Source: Bremia lactucae
Lineage: Eukaryota; Oomycota; Peronosporomycetes; Peronosporales; Peronosporaceae
DNA length: 45,602 nt
Assembly: GCF_004359215.1 (NCBI RefSeq)
Contig: NC_090623.1
Location: forward strand, 1,699,401-1,745,002
Reading direction: 5' to 3'
Shown: positions 10,708 through 20,415 of the stretch, in pieces
How the letters are laid out: the number at the start of each line of letters is the position of its first letter
How positions within the stretch are numbered: the first letter of the stretch is position 1
Notes under the pieces: model-generated
The model's input: only the letters and a program-made list of their open reading frames with translations
Told to the model about the DNA's origin: nothing
The model's database searches: none
Program-made: the position numbers and the translations under genes

Positions 10708-12488
10708 TTACGAGGAACTTTGCCACACTATTTCTTTCGCCTCTTTAAACATCACAACGACACATGTCACATTATCGGTCGACCGCTGATGAAAAATGGC
10801 ATACTCAATAAGCGCCTACACAAAGAAAAACGAGAGAGAATCGCGCCATTAATCCACCACAAGCATCATCTAGCACAATCCACTCACTCACACACCTCAA
10901 CAGCCCGTTGCACATCTTTCAATTCGACAAGTTTTCGACGAACAAAATCCACAGCTTCTTGATCTTTCAACACATCATACAATCCGTCACTTGCGAGCAT
11001 CACAAACTCGCACTCGTCTGTTAATTCCGTGACGGTAAACTCTGGCGTCGGAATCACTAATGGACCTTTTAAAATATCGTTGGGATTCACCGGTAATTCC
11101 TGCGAATTGTACTCGTTCCGTGCTTTCGTGTCAATGTCATCGACCAAAGGCTCGACGAGATCAAACGACTTGAAAGGGGCGTCGCCAAAGGCACGCGAGA
11201 CGGCCAATTCGCCCATAATACGTCCGTGAATCACAAAGCCGCCAGTCTCTCGAATCCGCTGCGCTTCGTCCGTTCGACTGGGTTTATGATCATTTGAAAG
11301 TCGTTCAGCTGTGCCATTGCGACTCAAGACAGTGCGCGAGTCTCCAACGTTGGCCACAAAGAGATACTTGCCCGCCACAAAGACTGTCGTGGCCGTGCTT
11401 CCAGCTTGCGGACGATCCGAGGTCCTTAAAAATTCTTCATCCGTACGTTCAAACGCATTGGTCAAGCGCTTCATGATGATTGATTGCAATTCCTCAATTG
11501 TCATTGTTAGTAAAGGTTTCAATTCACTCGTGTGCATGAAAAACGCGGTAATGAGGCTATGGTGGAGCACGTCACTCAAAAACGAAGATGCTTCGTCACC
11601 GCCATGGCCGTCATAGACAGCAAAGAATGACTGGGGATGCAATCCCAAACGACTTAATGGTTCAATACACAAGTCTTGAATAATCGTATGCGCGTCTTCC
11701 ATATGTTTACGAGCGCCCATGTCGGCATGCGCTCCAAAGTCAAACCGATTGACAGTTAAACACGTTTGTGCCACGAGTAAATCGTCGCCAATTTCCAGTC
11801 GATAGGGTTCTTGATAACTTCCCACGAGTTTCATAAATGTCCCATTCGTCGAGTTTAAATCAATCAAATAAAATTGATTCGTCAATTCATCAAACCAAAT
11901 TGCAGCATGTTTTCGAGAGAGTTCCCCATCACTTGTATGGATTTGATTCTCCGCAGATCGACCAATTCCTGCACCTTCTTGTGTAATCACAAACTCCGTG
12001 CCAGCTAATTTGCCACTTAATGCCGAGACCGTAAGACTTGGCAATTCTTCGTGAAACGATGTAACAAGAAAATCCGATTTTCCAACTCGAAATGCCACGT
12101 GAGGCTCGAGAGGCCATTGCATACGATCGCCCATATTTTCGTCATTTGCTTGGGTTTCCACGGGACTTAACCGCACAAACGTGTCCCCATTTGCTTGGTC
12201 GCCATTGACTAAATAGAAACGCCCGTGACTATACAGCACACGTGCGTGGTCGGTCTCTGCAAGGAGTGTATCGGCAGGTATACTTGCAATATTCTCACAA
12301 GTTTGGCCAATACCGCCTCCTTTCTCATCAAACGTAAAGCTTGTGACGGTATCTTCTTCGGTAAACGCCGTCATTTTAAGCACCACGTGGGTCCATGTGT
12401 GTTCGAGATACAAAGGCACTGGATCGTCTTCGACTTGGTCAGTAGCGAGATGATCGTCTATTTTGACCGATTCAGGCACGGAAGGCAT
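10708..12488 (-). CDS. PP2C-family Ser/Thr phosphatase with two N-terminal FHA-like domains
   Basis: Two exons: 12488-10896 (531 codons) and 10815-10708, giving 566 residues. The 80-nt intron (10816-10895) has a GT donor and a pyrimidine-rich TTTGTGTAG acceptor; without splicing the protein ends four residues past the last domain helix and lacks the final metal ligand. Domains: degenerate FHA1 about 32-110 (GIGQ in place of GxGR, no SxxH serine), FHA2 about 157-240 (GIGR 174-177, SRKH 191-194, NSTNGT 212-217), PP2C 251-562 with MED 263-265, DGHGG 293-297, GDSR 382-385, SDG 500-502 and STDN 543-546 in exon 2. All usual metal-binding Asp residues are present. It should be a Mg/Mn-dependent protein phosphatase targeted to phosphothreonine partners through FHA2; substrate unknown. 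In-frame codons without ATG continue upstream to a TAA near 12692, so a further 5' exon is possible. Confidence 0.93.
10816..10895 (-). other. Intron of the PP2C gene
   Basis: 80 nt. Donor GAG|GTGTGTGAG at 10896/10895 and acceptor TTTCTTTGTGTAG|GCGCTT at 10816/10815, with a long pyrimidine tract before the AG. Splicing joins E531 to A532 and restores the conserved PP2C ending STDNVTCVVVMF. Confidence 0.9.
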
Positions 12489-13387
12489 TTCTTTCGAGTC
12501 ATAAAGCTTGTCGTTTTCAACAATCGCGTTGCTGCTAGACGCATTATTGCCGGTAGGAGTACTATCGTTCTCCTTTGTCGGTGGTACATAGCTCCCGATA
12601 CTGCTAGTATTGGAGCGAAGAAGGCGATGAACGCCTGATGTGCGGGCCCGTTGGAAAGAACTCGCTAATCGGACATCGGATTCTACGTGTTACAACGCGT
12701 ATTAGTGTCTAAAGTCGCATCATGGCACGAAAAAGGACTGCAACATGGCCACGTACGTGGCGGTTCTAATCGCAAATGAGTCGAACGTCGACGATCCGGG
12801 TCATTCTCGTGTTTCCGTACCACTACAAACCACACGATATTGTCACAAAGGAAGAGAGTGTGCTTTAAATGGCCACACGATGTCACGTGCCTTGCATCTT
12901 GAGCGTCTGGACATCCTGCGCGTCCGCCATGGCGCGTCTTCTAGCGTGATGTTCTCGGTATTAAATCTACTCGTGGCAACACGAGAGATTCGGCGGTTTG
13001 ATACTGAATCTTGCAATACGTTGCAAAGAATTGGCACTTGCGTACTAAACGCGCCCCACGAGGCGTAACAACGAGCCAAAGAAGAGTTGCAAGGTCTGCC
13101 AAGGGGCGAGGATGTCTCTGCCACTGCGGAACGAGATCGGACGCACTTGGTGTACATCACATCAGTCGGTTGTTTTTATTTTTTTTAAAGAAAACCTTTC
13201 AATCTATATATTAATTTGTTTTTCACGAACAATGAAAAATTCGCAATTTAAATACAAATTTACAGGAATACAATCGCCAAAAGTATAAATTAATTTGAAT
13301 TCCATTTTGACAGACATCCGTAGGTTTACACACAACCATGGACAAACTTTTGAGGGACATTAAAATTGGTCAGGACTCGTAAGTCGC
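12489..13387. other. Intergenic region, possible 5' exon of the PP2C gene
   Basis: Contains no repeat I recognise. In the PP2C reading frame, about 65 protein-like codons precede the ATG at 12488 (SFQRARTSGVHRLL...SYVPPTKEND) with no start. A candidate first exon begins with ATG at 12930 (MADAQDVQTLKMQG) followed by a GT donor near 12888; a phase-compatible AG lies near 12662, implying an intron of about 225 nt, longer than the intron seen. This is a suggestion only. Confidence 0.35.
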
Positions 13388-15301
13388 TCAATAGTATGAA
13401 GCGTCCGTAAATCGAGAATCTTTGGTCCGATAAAACGAAGACGCGTCATGATTGCTACTATCCCCTCGTCGGCGGGGTGCACCAGATGCCTCAAACTCGC
13501 TAAAGCCGCTGCTTTGAAAACTCGGGTCGCCATTGTAGTGGCTCTGGTCGTAATTACTATTCGTGGCCGCAAAACTCTCGTCGCCCATATATCTGCTCTC
13601 ATCTGCCGTGGACATGCGGTATTCTGTCTGGCCGGACGCTTGAAAGCGCGTTTGGCCGTGATAATCACTTGCTGACGTCGATCGCGAGTCTTTGGGTTCA
13701 AAAAACGACTCGTCCAAAGACAAATCCGGTCGCTTTGTCGTCTTTTTCGACCCTTTTTGACCCATTCCATGCCATCCATTCGACAGATCTTGAATCGAAT
13801 CGCCCCCAAAATCGCTCTCGTCCTCGGAAGCAAGATCCTCTCGATGTCGACTGTCATACTTTGATTGAAAGTGATTCCCCGAGTGACCAGAGCTATACAT
13901 ACTTTGACCATAAAACGACGACGACTGGGACGAGTATTGCGAATACTGACTCGTACCGTGTGAAGAATTTGTTTGCGCCATTGGTGGCAAGGACATTTGA
14001 GAATGCGCTAAAGCGATTTGGCTTCGTGGTGTCAACATGTCGAGGTTTGGATCATTGTACGTAAGTCGACCTCCATCGTGATCGTAAGGCTCCTGATCGA
14101 ATTGGCTATTGCCAGGATTTGGCGGGTAATTGTCGTCACTAAACCCTGTTGGCGACATGTTGTGATTCTGATGATAATTTGCCGCCACTGTTGACGCTTG
14201 AGCCACGCCTTGAGTGTGATCGTGACGTCCTCTTTCAAGACCAGGGTCGTCGTCTTGGACCAGTTGATTGGTTTTCTTGTATACAAAGAGGGCGACCAGT
14301 AACACAAGCGCAATCGCGCCTGCCATCATTAAACCAAGCATTAACGTATTTGATGCAGTACTCGTGGCATTCGATGCTGCATCAGCTAATACGGACGCCG
14401 CGGCCGACGGCGATCCAGACGACGAAGATGATCGCGACGTATCTGCTTCTTGCTTTGAATCCGTACCATTGTCGGATAAATTGTCTTGTTTCGTAGTCTT
14501 GTCACTTGTTTTACTTGTCTTTAAATCGACTGTATTTGATTCGAGAGTCTCTTGAATCGTACTGGCATCCTTCTTCGTAGGAGGTTTCAAAGTCTGTTGG
14601 GTCTCGTTTAAATCACTTTTAGAGCCTACACTGGCATCGTCGTCCGATCCAGACTCGGGATCGATGATTTGTTTCCTCACTTTTAAAGAAATTGATTTCG
14701 GTGGTGCATTTGGCACGGGTTTCGACTCCTCTGGCTTGATTTCAACTTCAGTTGGAGGACTGGAGGTTGGCTTGTCAAAATTAGCATTGCTGTCAGCCGT
14801 GGGGATGGCGTCGGACACAGGCGCTGTCTGTTGAAGAAGTGGGGACCTTGTAAACGTAACCTCCGTGGTCTCGTCCTTTGGCTTTACCACACCAGTCGCT
14901 TTGTCTCGATTGGCGTCGCGCTTTGCAGGATCGACGGGTTTGTTAACAGGTAAAGGTTTGTCGGTAGCATCTACGTCCTTATTATTCACTCCCGGGGAAG
15001 CACTTGTCAAAGGCGCCCGTGTACTTGGTGCGTCGGTTGGTTTTAAAACCTCGGGCGTCGGTGTCGAGGGCTCTGCTGGTTCCGACGAGTCCGACGATGC
15101 ATTCTGGTCAAGCAACCATGGCCGTTCTGGTCGTTGCGTCGCCAACGTTGGAACACGTCCATTATTGAGATCCTCTTTAAAATTCAAGACCGTTTCTGGA
15201 TCCCCATCGCGACTTTGCACTGCAAAAATCTGTGCATTGGCCTGTGAATTCATGAGCAGTACCACCAGCACGAATCTGAGCCACCGTCGGTGGACCTGCA
15301 T
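13388..15301 (-). CDS. Type I single-pass membrane protein, mucin-like ectodomain
   Basis: 637 residues in one exon. I chose the ATG at 15301 because a typical signal peptide follows at once (MQVHRRWLRFVLVVLLMNSQ, cleavage after ANA, residue 23); the open frame extends 61 codons further upstream but without a usable ATG. Residues 24-319 are rich in Pro, Thr, Ser, Asp and Lys, as in O-glycosylated stalks. A single hydrophobic helix at about 320-341 (LMLGLMMAGAIALVLLVALF) is followed by VYKK, a stop-transfer signal. The 296-residue cytoplasmic tail is low complexity, with many Tyr, Ser, Gln and Asp/Glu (YSQYSSQSSSFYGQSMY; repeated D-x-S-x-Y/F units). No catalytic or adhesion domain is visible. 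A surface sensor or wall-linked protein is plausible, but that is inference from layout. Neighbour of the PP2C gene on the same strand. Confidence 0.85.
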   Translation of the reverse strand: MQVHRRWLRFVLVVLLMNSQANAQIFAVQSRDGDPETVLNFKEDLNNGRVPTLATQRPERPWLLDQNASSDSSEPAEPSTPTPEVLKPTDAPSTRAPLTSASPGVNNKDVDATDKPLPVNKPVDPAKRDANRDKATGVVKPKDETTEVTFTRSPLLQQTAPVSDAIPTADSNANFDKPTSSPPTEVEIKPEESKPVPNAPPKSISLKVRKQIIDPESGSDDDASVGSKSDLNETQQTLKPPTKKDASTIQETLESNTVDLKTSKTSDKTTKQDNLSDNGTDSKQEADTSRSSSSSGSPSAAASVLADAASNATSTASNTLMLGLMMAGAIALVLLVALFVYKKTNQLVQDDDPGLERGRHDHTQGVAQASTVAANYHQNHNMSPTGFSDDNYPPNPGNSQFDQEPYDHDGGRLTYNDPNLDMLTPRSQIALAHSQMSLPPMAQTNSSHGTSQYSQYSSQSSSFYGQSMYSSGHSGNHFQSKYDSRHREDLASEDESDFGGDSIQDLSNGWHGMGQKGSKKTTKRPDLSLDESFFEPKDSRSTSASDYHGQTRFQASGQTEYRMSTADESRYMGDESFAATNSNYDQSHYNGDPSFQSSGFSEFEASGAPRRRGDSSNHDASSFYRTKDSRFTDASYY

Positions 15302-16828
15302 TGTCCAGCCTCCGGAGCCCGAAGCGTCACGCCAGCGCAACTTTCCTGGAATCTGCGCTGAAGGTTCGATAAAAACAGCTCTATTGTTCCCTGCACCAAA
15401 GTCTTGCGTAACCCTCTTGCCGGAATCAATAGCAGTCCACTTACTTGCCACTATCAATTCAAAACGAGGTTGATCACGTGACAAGGCAAACTGTAGGAGT
15501 CGTTATTTTGAGCTTGTGCGGCACTGTGCCTTTAGCCGCATAAGAGTCAGATGTAAAAAACTCGCGAGTTGCCCGTGTCATGCACACACATGTCTTGGTT
15601 CTGCACCGACGTTCTTGGAAAAAGCAATCATCGAGAACAGCTGTCGGCGCCAGTCTCGACCAATTGATACATACGGCAAGCGGCGGAATATCCGATCGCG
15701 TGATTTGTGCGTATTTGGCGTGAAACTTGGTCGCTCTCTGAGCTCGATTGGCGGCCCATTCAGTCGGTTTAGTCGGGAGGGGTGTGCAGTGCATTCTATA
15801 TTGATAGAAACATTTGCTAAGATTCGTTCTTATTCCAGCTGACGGCTTTACGACAGACGCACGATATGGCAACTCTAGCGTAAAACTACATAACCTATAG
15901 ATATTATCATTATATTTCACTTGGATTATTCGAGGTCCCTTACTCCAGCTCGCGTCCCCGTAGATTTCTCTTTTATGAAGCCAAAGCCTGGTAATATAGG
16001 CGATAAAGTTTAGCTTTGACCAAAAAAATAGTCATTCGCGCTAACGATCGGGACTGTTTATATTTAATAAAAAATGCTTACAGGAAACTGTGTTTGTATT
16101 TGTCAGGATAGCCTGCTATGTTATGGCTCAGCTGCGACATATAGGACGCACTGCAGCCAACGAGCTTACAATCGCACGAATTGTAAGCCTACGGACTCGG
16201 GACTATTGCGCCATATAAAGTTCAAGCATGAACAATCCAATATATGTGCATTATCGCGATTGTCTTCTGTGTGTTTGCGTGTTGACAACTTTGTCTTGCG
16301 TTAATTCTCTTTCAACATGCGACTATGTTACATACTGGTTACAGTCGAGGCTGTTTCCTCGTAGGAATAGTTTACCCAATAATTGTAAGCAGAGAAATAG
16401 TTGTTTTGACAGGGAAAAAATGATGCGTCTTTCACGAAGCTGGCTCACATACCCAGCTAGAATTTATGTGACGAGCAAAATCTGATATGCTGTAGAATTT
16501 TTGCTTGAAGCTCTAGATGTTGAGAATGTTTCACATTTGATTGAGCCAGACAAAATTTACCTTTCATTTGAAGTAGAAAAATGAAATGAACAGAAGAGCC
16601 TGTCTTAAGAAAATCCCGAGTTAATTAATAAGATTCTTAAATTATTCATTTAACTTCGTCGTTAATCGAGCACATTTAATGATTAATAAACCTTTGTAAT
16701 TTAATTATTAAATGCAATTTGAGGTCCCTTTTTTTAAATTTATTATTCATATAATTTTTCTTGATGAAAAAAATCAGATACTGTAAAATAATTGAAAGCA
16801 CTAAACACGTCTGAAGAAATCTCGTATG
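15302..16828. other. Intergenic, upstream flank of the membrane-protein gene
   Basis: No supported gene. Short open frames on both strands (for example 15474-15920 minus) have no recognisable motif. The first few hundred bases should hold the promoter of the membrane-protein gene. From 16500 the sequence becomes AT-rich and leads into the solo LTR at 16829. Confidence 0.5.
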
Positions 16829-17377
16829 TGTAACGGGGTGTATCGTTACATGAAATTAACACTTAAAGGCTGTTAATTAATATATTATCTAAAACGTAGA
16901 GAATATTTGGAGGATATTACTCTATGTAGTTATGTTCAAAATTCTTATCCATAAATAGGTATAGACCATTTTATCTATTTCGCAGACTAATCAGCTGTAG
17001 AGATAAACAAAAGAGAGATACAGATAAGATCAGATAAGTATTCAATTGCATGTTTAGTATTAGATTATAATTAGGTTTGCATTTACAAGATAGATAGAAG
17101 AGATACTTACTTATATTAATACAGTTTTCATTTAACCCTCTTTAAGTTAGTTGCCTTAAAGAGAAGTCNNNNNNNNNNNNNNNNNNNNNNNNNNNNNNNN
17201 NNNNNNNNNNNNNNNNNNNNNNNNNNNNNNNNNNNNNNNNNNNNNNNNNNNNNNNNNNNNNNNNNNNNTCCTCTGCACGTACTAGTGTACGTGAAATAAT
17301 GTAGGGCACCACTTGCAACTGAGGCAGTGCGAAATGGACTTGTACTGAAGCAGTTCAAGTCGTAGTGCCCCGTTACA
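16829..17377 (-). mobile_element. Solo LTR (type A2) with 5-bp target duplication, containing the assembly gap
   Basis: Begins TGTAACGGGGTG, ends GTGCCCCGTTACA, and is flanked by GTATG at 16824-16828 and 17378-17382, a perfect 5-bp target duplication. It resembles the LTRs at 35233 and 44235 in inverse orientation, including the hairpin region near 17310-17365. One hundred Ns at 17169-17268 lie inside, so its true length is unknown. Confidence 0.9.
17169..17268. other. Assembly gap (100 N)
   Basis: Exactly 100 unknown bases inside the solo LTR; probably a fixed-size placeholder rather than a measured length. Confidence 0.98.
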
Positions 17378-17382
17378 GTATG

Positions 17383-18930
17383 TCAGGCTGAGCGATTTGG
17401 TTTGTGCGGATTGCTCCAACGCTGTCCTTCATCTGCTGTACGGACTTGAGAAAACCCAGCGCGCCGCCATCCTGTTGCAGCCAGATTGTCTCAAGCAACT
17501 CGAGTGCTTTCTGAGCATCTACGACAGCGATTCCTGCTCGTCCTCAGGCTGAGTCGGGAGGTGGTCCTCAATGATTTCATCCACGTCTGGAATGTATGAT
17601 GTGATCCGCTCGGTAGGATAGTCTAGCAGGTTGCGGATGTTCATCACGATAGGATACCTGAAGCGTCTAATCTGATGTTCCATCTCCACCATGACTTCAT
17701 TGTCAAGGCACTGCTCCTCTAGGACTGGTGCAGCATCAGCTGGTTCTGACCGGATGTTGCAATGCCGGTAACAGTTATGGATGGTCTCAATGCGGACATC
17801 GTTAGACCAAGTTGAGACTGACACCTAGATAGCATGAAAGATGTTTATCTTTGCCGGCTCAACGACACCATTGTCGAGATCCTGAAGGAGCATACGGGAG
17901 AAGCTGCGCCTAGTAGGCTTTGAGGTTGCGTAGGATACCCTGGTCGCACGGCTGAAGCTTCGACGTCATGTTGGGCGAAATATAGTAGATTGTCGTGTTG
18001 CGAATTGCGATTCGCTGCGACAGATCAGCAAGCAGGACGTGTGCACTGCAGTTGTCCAGGATCAGCAGCACCTTGCGGTTTGCCATTCTCCCATCGAAGT
18101 CCCTCAGTCACTCCAAGATGATAATTTGTGTTATCTAGGCCTTCTTGTTGCTGCGATACTGATAGCCAAGGTTCTGGAGATTGACATGGCGGGAGCAGCG
18201 AGAAGTGGCGTAGTGCCAATGATCCATAGGGGCCTCTGTCGGACCCATCACCATTGCAGTAGACAGTCACATTTATTCCTTGTTTGCTTTCACCCCTTCA
18301 GCTCCCTGTTGCAAGCGAAGTGTCAGCTTGAAACAGAAGAGTTGCATTAGCCACCAGATAACAAAATTTGGTGTCCTTCGCAGAGTGCTTACCTGCATCC
18401 GATAGAACAAGCCAGTCTCACCCATGTTGTAGATATTCTTCCATTTATACTAATTGAGGACCTCGCATAAGGGAGAAAGCGCATCCTCCTCATCAACCAT
18501 GTCCATCGCGCCGCTCTCTCCGAACTGCGATAGGCGCGGATTCCATTCAGAGCTATATAGGATTCCAGCCATCCGTTGGAAAGCTGAAATAGTTCATGTC
18601 CTGGACAAAGAAGGTCCAAAATCCGCTCTGCATGTTCACGGGCAACGTCTCCGCTAAGACTGATACGATCCGAATGGGCATTAAACCAAGCCAGCAGAGC
18701 TGATTCCATCAGTGAATACATTACTGCTGTCTTCTGAAAGTCGAAGATGGTCTGCCTTCTTCTTCGGCGTGCTGGAGACCGTCGCCTGGCTGACCCCCAG
18801 CTGATATTTGTCCTGAAGTCAATTGACAAGCTGTGCCTAGATCAGTGCGGGATTCTATGTGTAATGTTTGCAGAGAGCCACACGGACATCGTCCGTCATT
18901 GTGGCGTGCTCCTCCCAGAGGCATTGTTGA
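17383..18930 (-). pseudogene. Tigger/pogo-like transposase (Tc1/mariner superfamily), decayed
   Basis: Read from an ATG at 18899 (MTDDVRVALCKHY). In order: an N-terminal HTH (QLGVSQATVSS, other frame), a CENP-B-type HTH (LLAWFNAHSDRISLSGDVAR...LSNGWLESY) at about 18500-18720, the first catalytic block YNMGETGLFYRM at about 18400-18440, the second block LLILDNCSAH at about 18035-18065, and the third block TSKLQPCDQGILRNLK at about 17905-17970. The first catalytic Asp is Gly (GGT at 18420-18422), and stops follow LKAY and elsewhere. The C-terminal region includes TIHNCYRHCNI at about 17750-17790. Once a cut-and-paste transposase, now inactive. Confidence 0.85.
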
Positions 18931-19025
18931 TGCGCTGCTGAGTTCTTCTTGGGGATTGTGGGAGAGGCCTTTCTTTTATAACCACATCCCTCCAAAAAAG
19001 CGAAATAATTAATTTATCTGTGGGA

Positions 19026-19111
19026 TACTACACCTGTCTAAAATTCTAAACTTTTTAAATTTATCAGGAAAGGGCGTCCCAACATTATTAATTTAGACAG
19101 GTTATACTGTA
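19026..19111. repeat. Inverted repeat of about 86 bp, possible pogo-type terminal repeat pair
   Basis: Left arm TACTACACCTGTCTAAAATT (19026-19045) pairs with right arm AATTTAGACAGGTTATACTG plus TA (19090-19111); the best block is ACCTGTCTAAA. It lies just upstream of the Tigger-like transposase start and ends in CAGTATAACC next to TA when read on the minus strand, like pogo-family termini. It may be the outer terminal repeat of that element plus a copy, or a tiny internal-deletion derivative. Confidence 0.5.
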
Positions 19112-19933
19112 GTCGTTATTCAAAAATAGTCACAAATCTGAGTATTGTTATTTAATATTTCTCAATTGAAACGTATGATGTTAGCATACTCGCCGCTATC
19201 GACGTGTACACGCCCGTCGAAAGGTCGGTGAAAATATACTCGTCTTGTTCCACGAGACGGAAGAGTCATGCCGGTAACCTCCCAGATGGGAAGGCTTTTT
19301 ATAAATCTTATACACGATTTGCGTTCGACAAGTCTCATTTTAAATAGCTGAGCTTCTAACGCGATAGTGTCATAAAAATCATTTTCCAAGTCTGAGCATC
19401 TTCACAAAAAGATGCATGATACTAGCTAGACTCATTCACGGTCTCAATTGCCAACCCTACTAAAGCATGGGCTATTTGCGCACGTACAAGCACTAAATAG
19501 CTCATGGCGTAAGTAATCAAGCGTTTGCGGGCCAAGACTTTTAAGGGGACTAAATAATCATGACGGGGCATATATTAAAGCCCACTCGCGCCCACCTATT
19601 ATTTGCTGCCTGATTACTATTGCTCAAAGAGCGCATCCGCAGCGACAGGACCTTCCATGAAGAATTAAGCAACTTGGAACGAAAAATCGAGGAAATAAGA
19701 GCCTACAGAATTCATAGTATCATTCTCCTGATCGAATAAAGAATCCGTACCATATGAAGTGCCGAAAACCATATTTTTTATGGCTGTGCCAAATCGAAAT
19801 TGTGCACTGCAATTTGCCAGAGTAGCAACCATGCAACGGAATATAAAATTGTAATGGGGCATACTTCGGTTGAAGTGTACAATTCACAACACACCTTTTG
19901 CTATTAAGAACTTAGATAATAAATAAAGGGGAA
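19112..19933. other. Unassigned spacer between the Tigger-like element and the MULE
   Basis: About 820 bp without a recognised gene. A 75-residue minus-strand frame (19162-19389) reads smoothly (EVTGMTLPSRGTRRVYFHRP) but matches nothing I know and has no neighbour that would support it; it may be a relic of another transposon. Confidence 0.4.
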
Positions 19934-20147
19934 TGTTATTTCCACCCCACCATTTCGTTATTTCCACCCCATGCAAAAAAATACCGTCGCTGCCAACTTG
20001 ATTCCGATTAGCCAATCAGAAGCATTATGTATAACGCTTCGCATATTTATTTATATGGGCGGAAAAAGACAAATAAGGGGTGGAAAAAATAATGACGGGT
20101 GGAAAAAATAATGACGGGTGGAAATAACAAATGCTGGGGTGGAATGG
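19934..20147. repeat. Terminal inverted-repeat complex on the left side of the MULE
   Basis: The left arm 19934-19972 holds two copies of TTATTTCCACCCC; the right arm 20083-20147 holds inverse copies (GGGGTGGAA, then GGGTGGAAAAAATAATGAC twice, then GGGTGGAAATAACA). Between them 20006-20053 carries AGCCAATCAGAAGC and CGCTTCGCATATTTATT, which recurs inverted at 22387-22440 at the other end of the MULE. The 18-19 bp GGGTGGAAAAAATAATGAC unit is tandemly repeated. Confidence 0.6.
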
Positions 20148-20159
20148 CAAGTTGATGAA

Positions 20160-20415
20160 GTGGATAAAAAATACTTATTTAAGAGCCAGATATTCGGCGT
20201 TAAGGGCACCTGCGTGCATTGTGACCCTTATTCCTGCAAATACTGCAAAGTCTTCAACGAATTGCTGCTTATACAATCTCAAATTCAGATGGATAAAAGG
20301 ACTTATTTAAAAGAGCCAGAGATTGAGCGATGGGGCACCTGCGTGCATTTTGACCTGATTGTATGCAAAGTTTCGAGCAATCCGCTACTTGAACAAACTC
20401 AAATTCAGATGGATC
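20160..20415 (-). repeat. Tandem duplication of the MULE zinc-knuckle module (about 125 bp)
   Basis: Two adjacent copies start with ACTTATTTAA-AGAGCCAGA and end with CTCAAATTCAGATGG (ends near 20291 and 20413). Both carry GGCACCTGCGTGCATT. The copy at the protein's end keeps the full C-x2-C-x4-H-x4-C set; the other has lost one Cys and has Gln in place of His. Confidence 0.75.

Noticed and set aside
13360..13911. 183-codon minus-strand ORF overlapping the membrane-protein tail
   Set aside because: Alternative frame of the low-complexity tail; Arg-rich translation typical of out-of-frame reading.
14865..15473. 202-codon plus-strand ORF opposite the membrane-protein gene
   Set aside because: Shadow of the Pro/Thr/Ser-rich ectodomain; no motif, and the minus frame has a signal peptide and transmembrane helix.
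15302..15484. N-terminal extension of the membrane protein by 61 codons
   Set aside because: Would need a TTG start; the ATG at 15301 is directly followed by a typical signal peptide.
15474..15920. 148-codon minus-strand ORF upstream of the membrane-protein gene
   Set aside because: No domain, repeat or coherent composition; likely chance in 5' flanking DNA.
19162..19389. Small gene of 75 codons
   Set aside because: Reads smoothly but no family, start context or neighbour supports it; left as unassigned.
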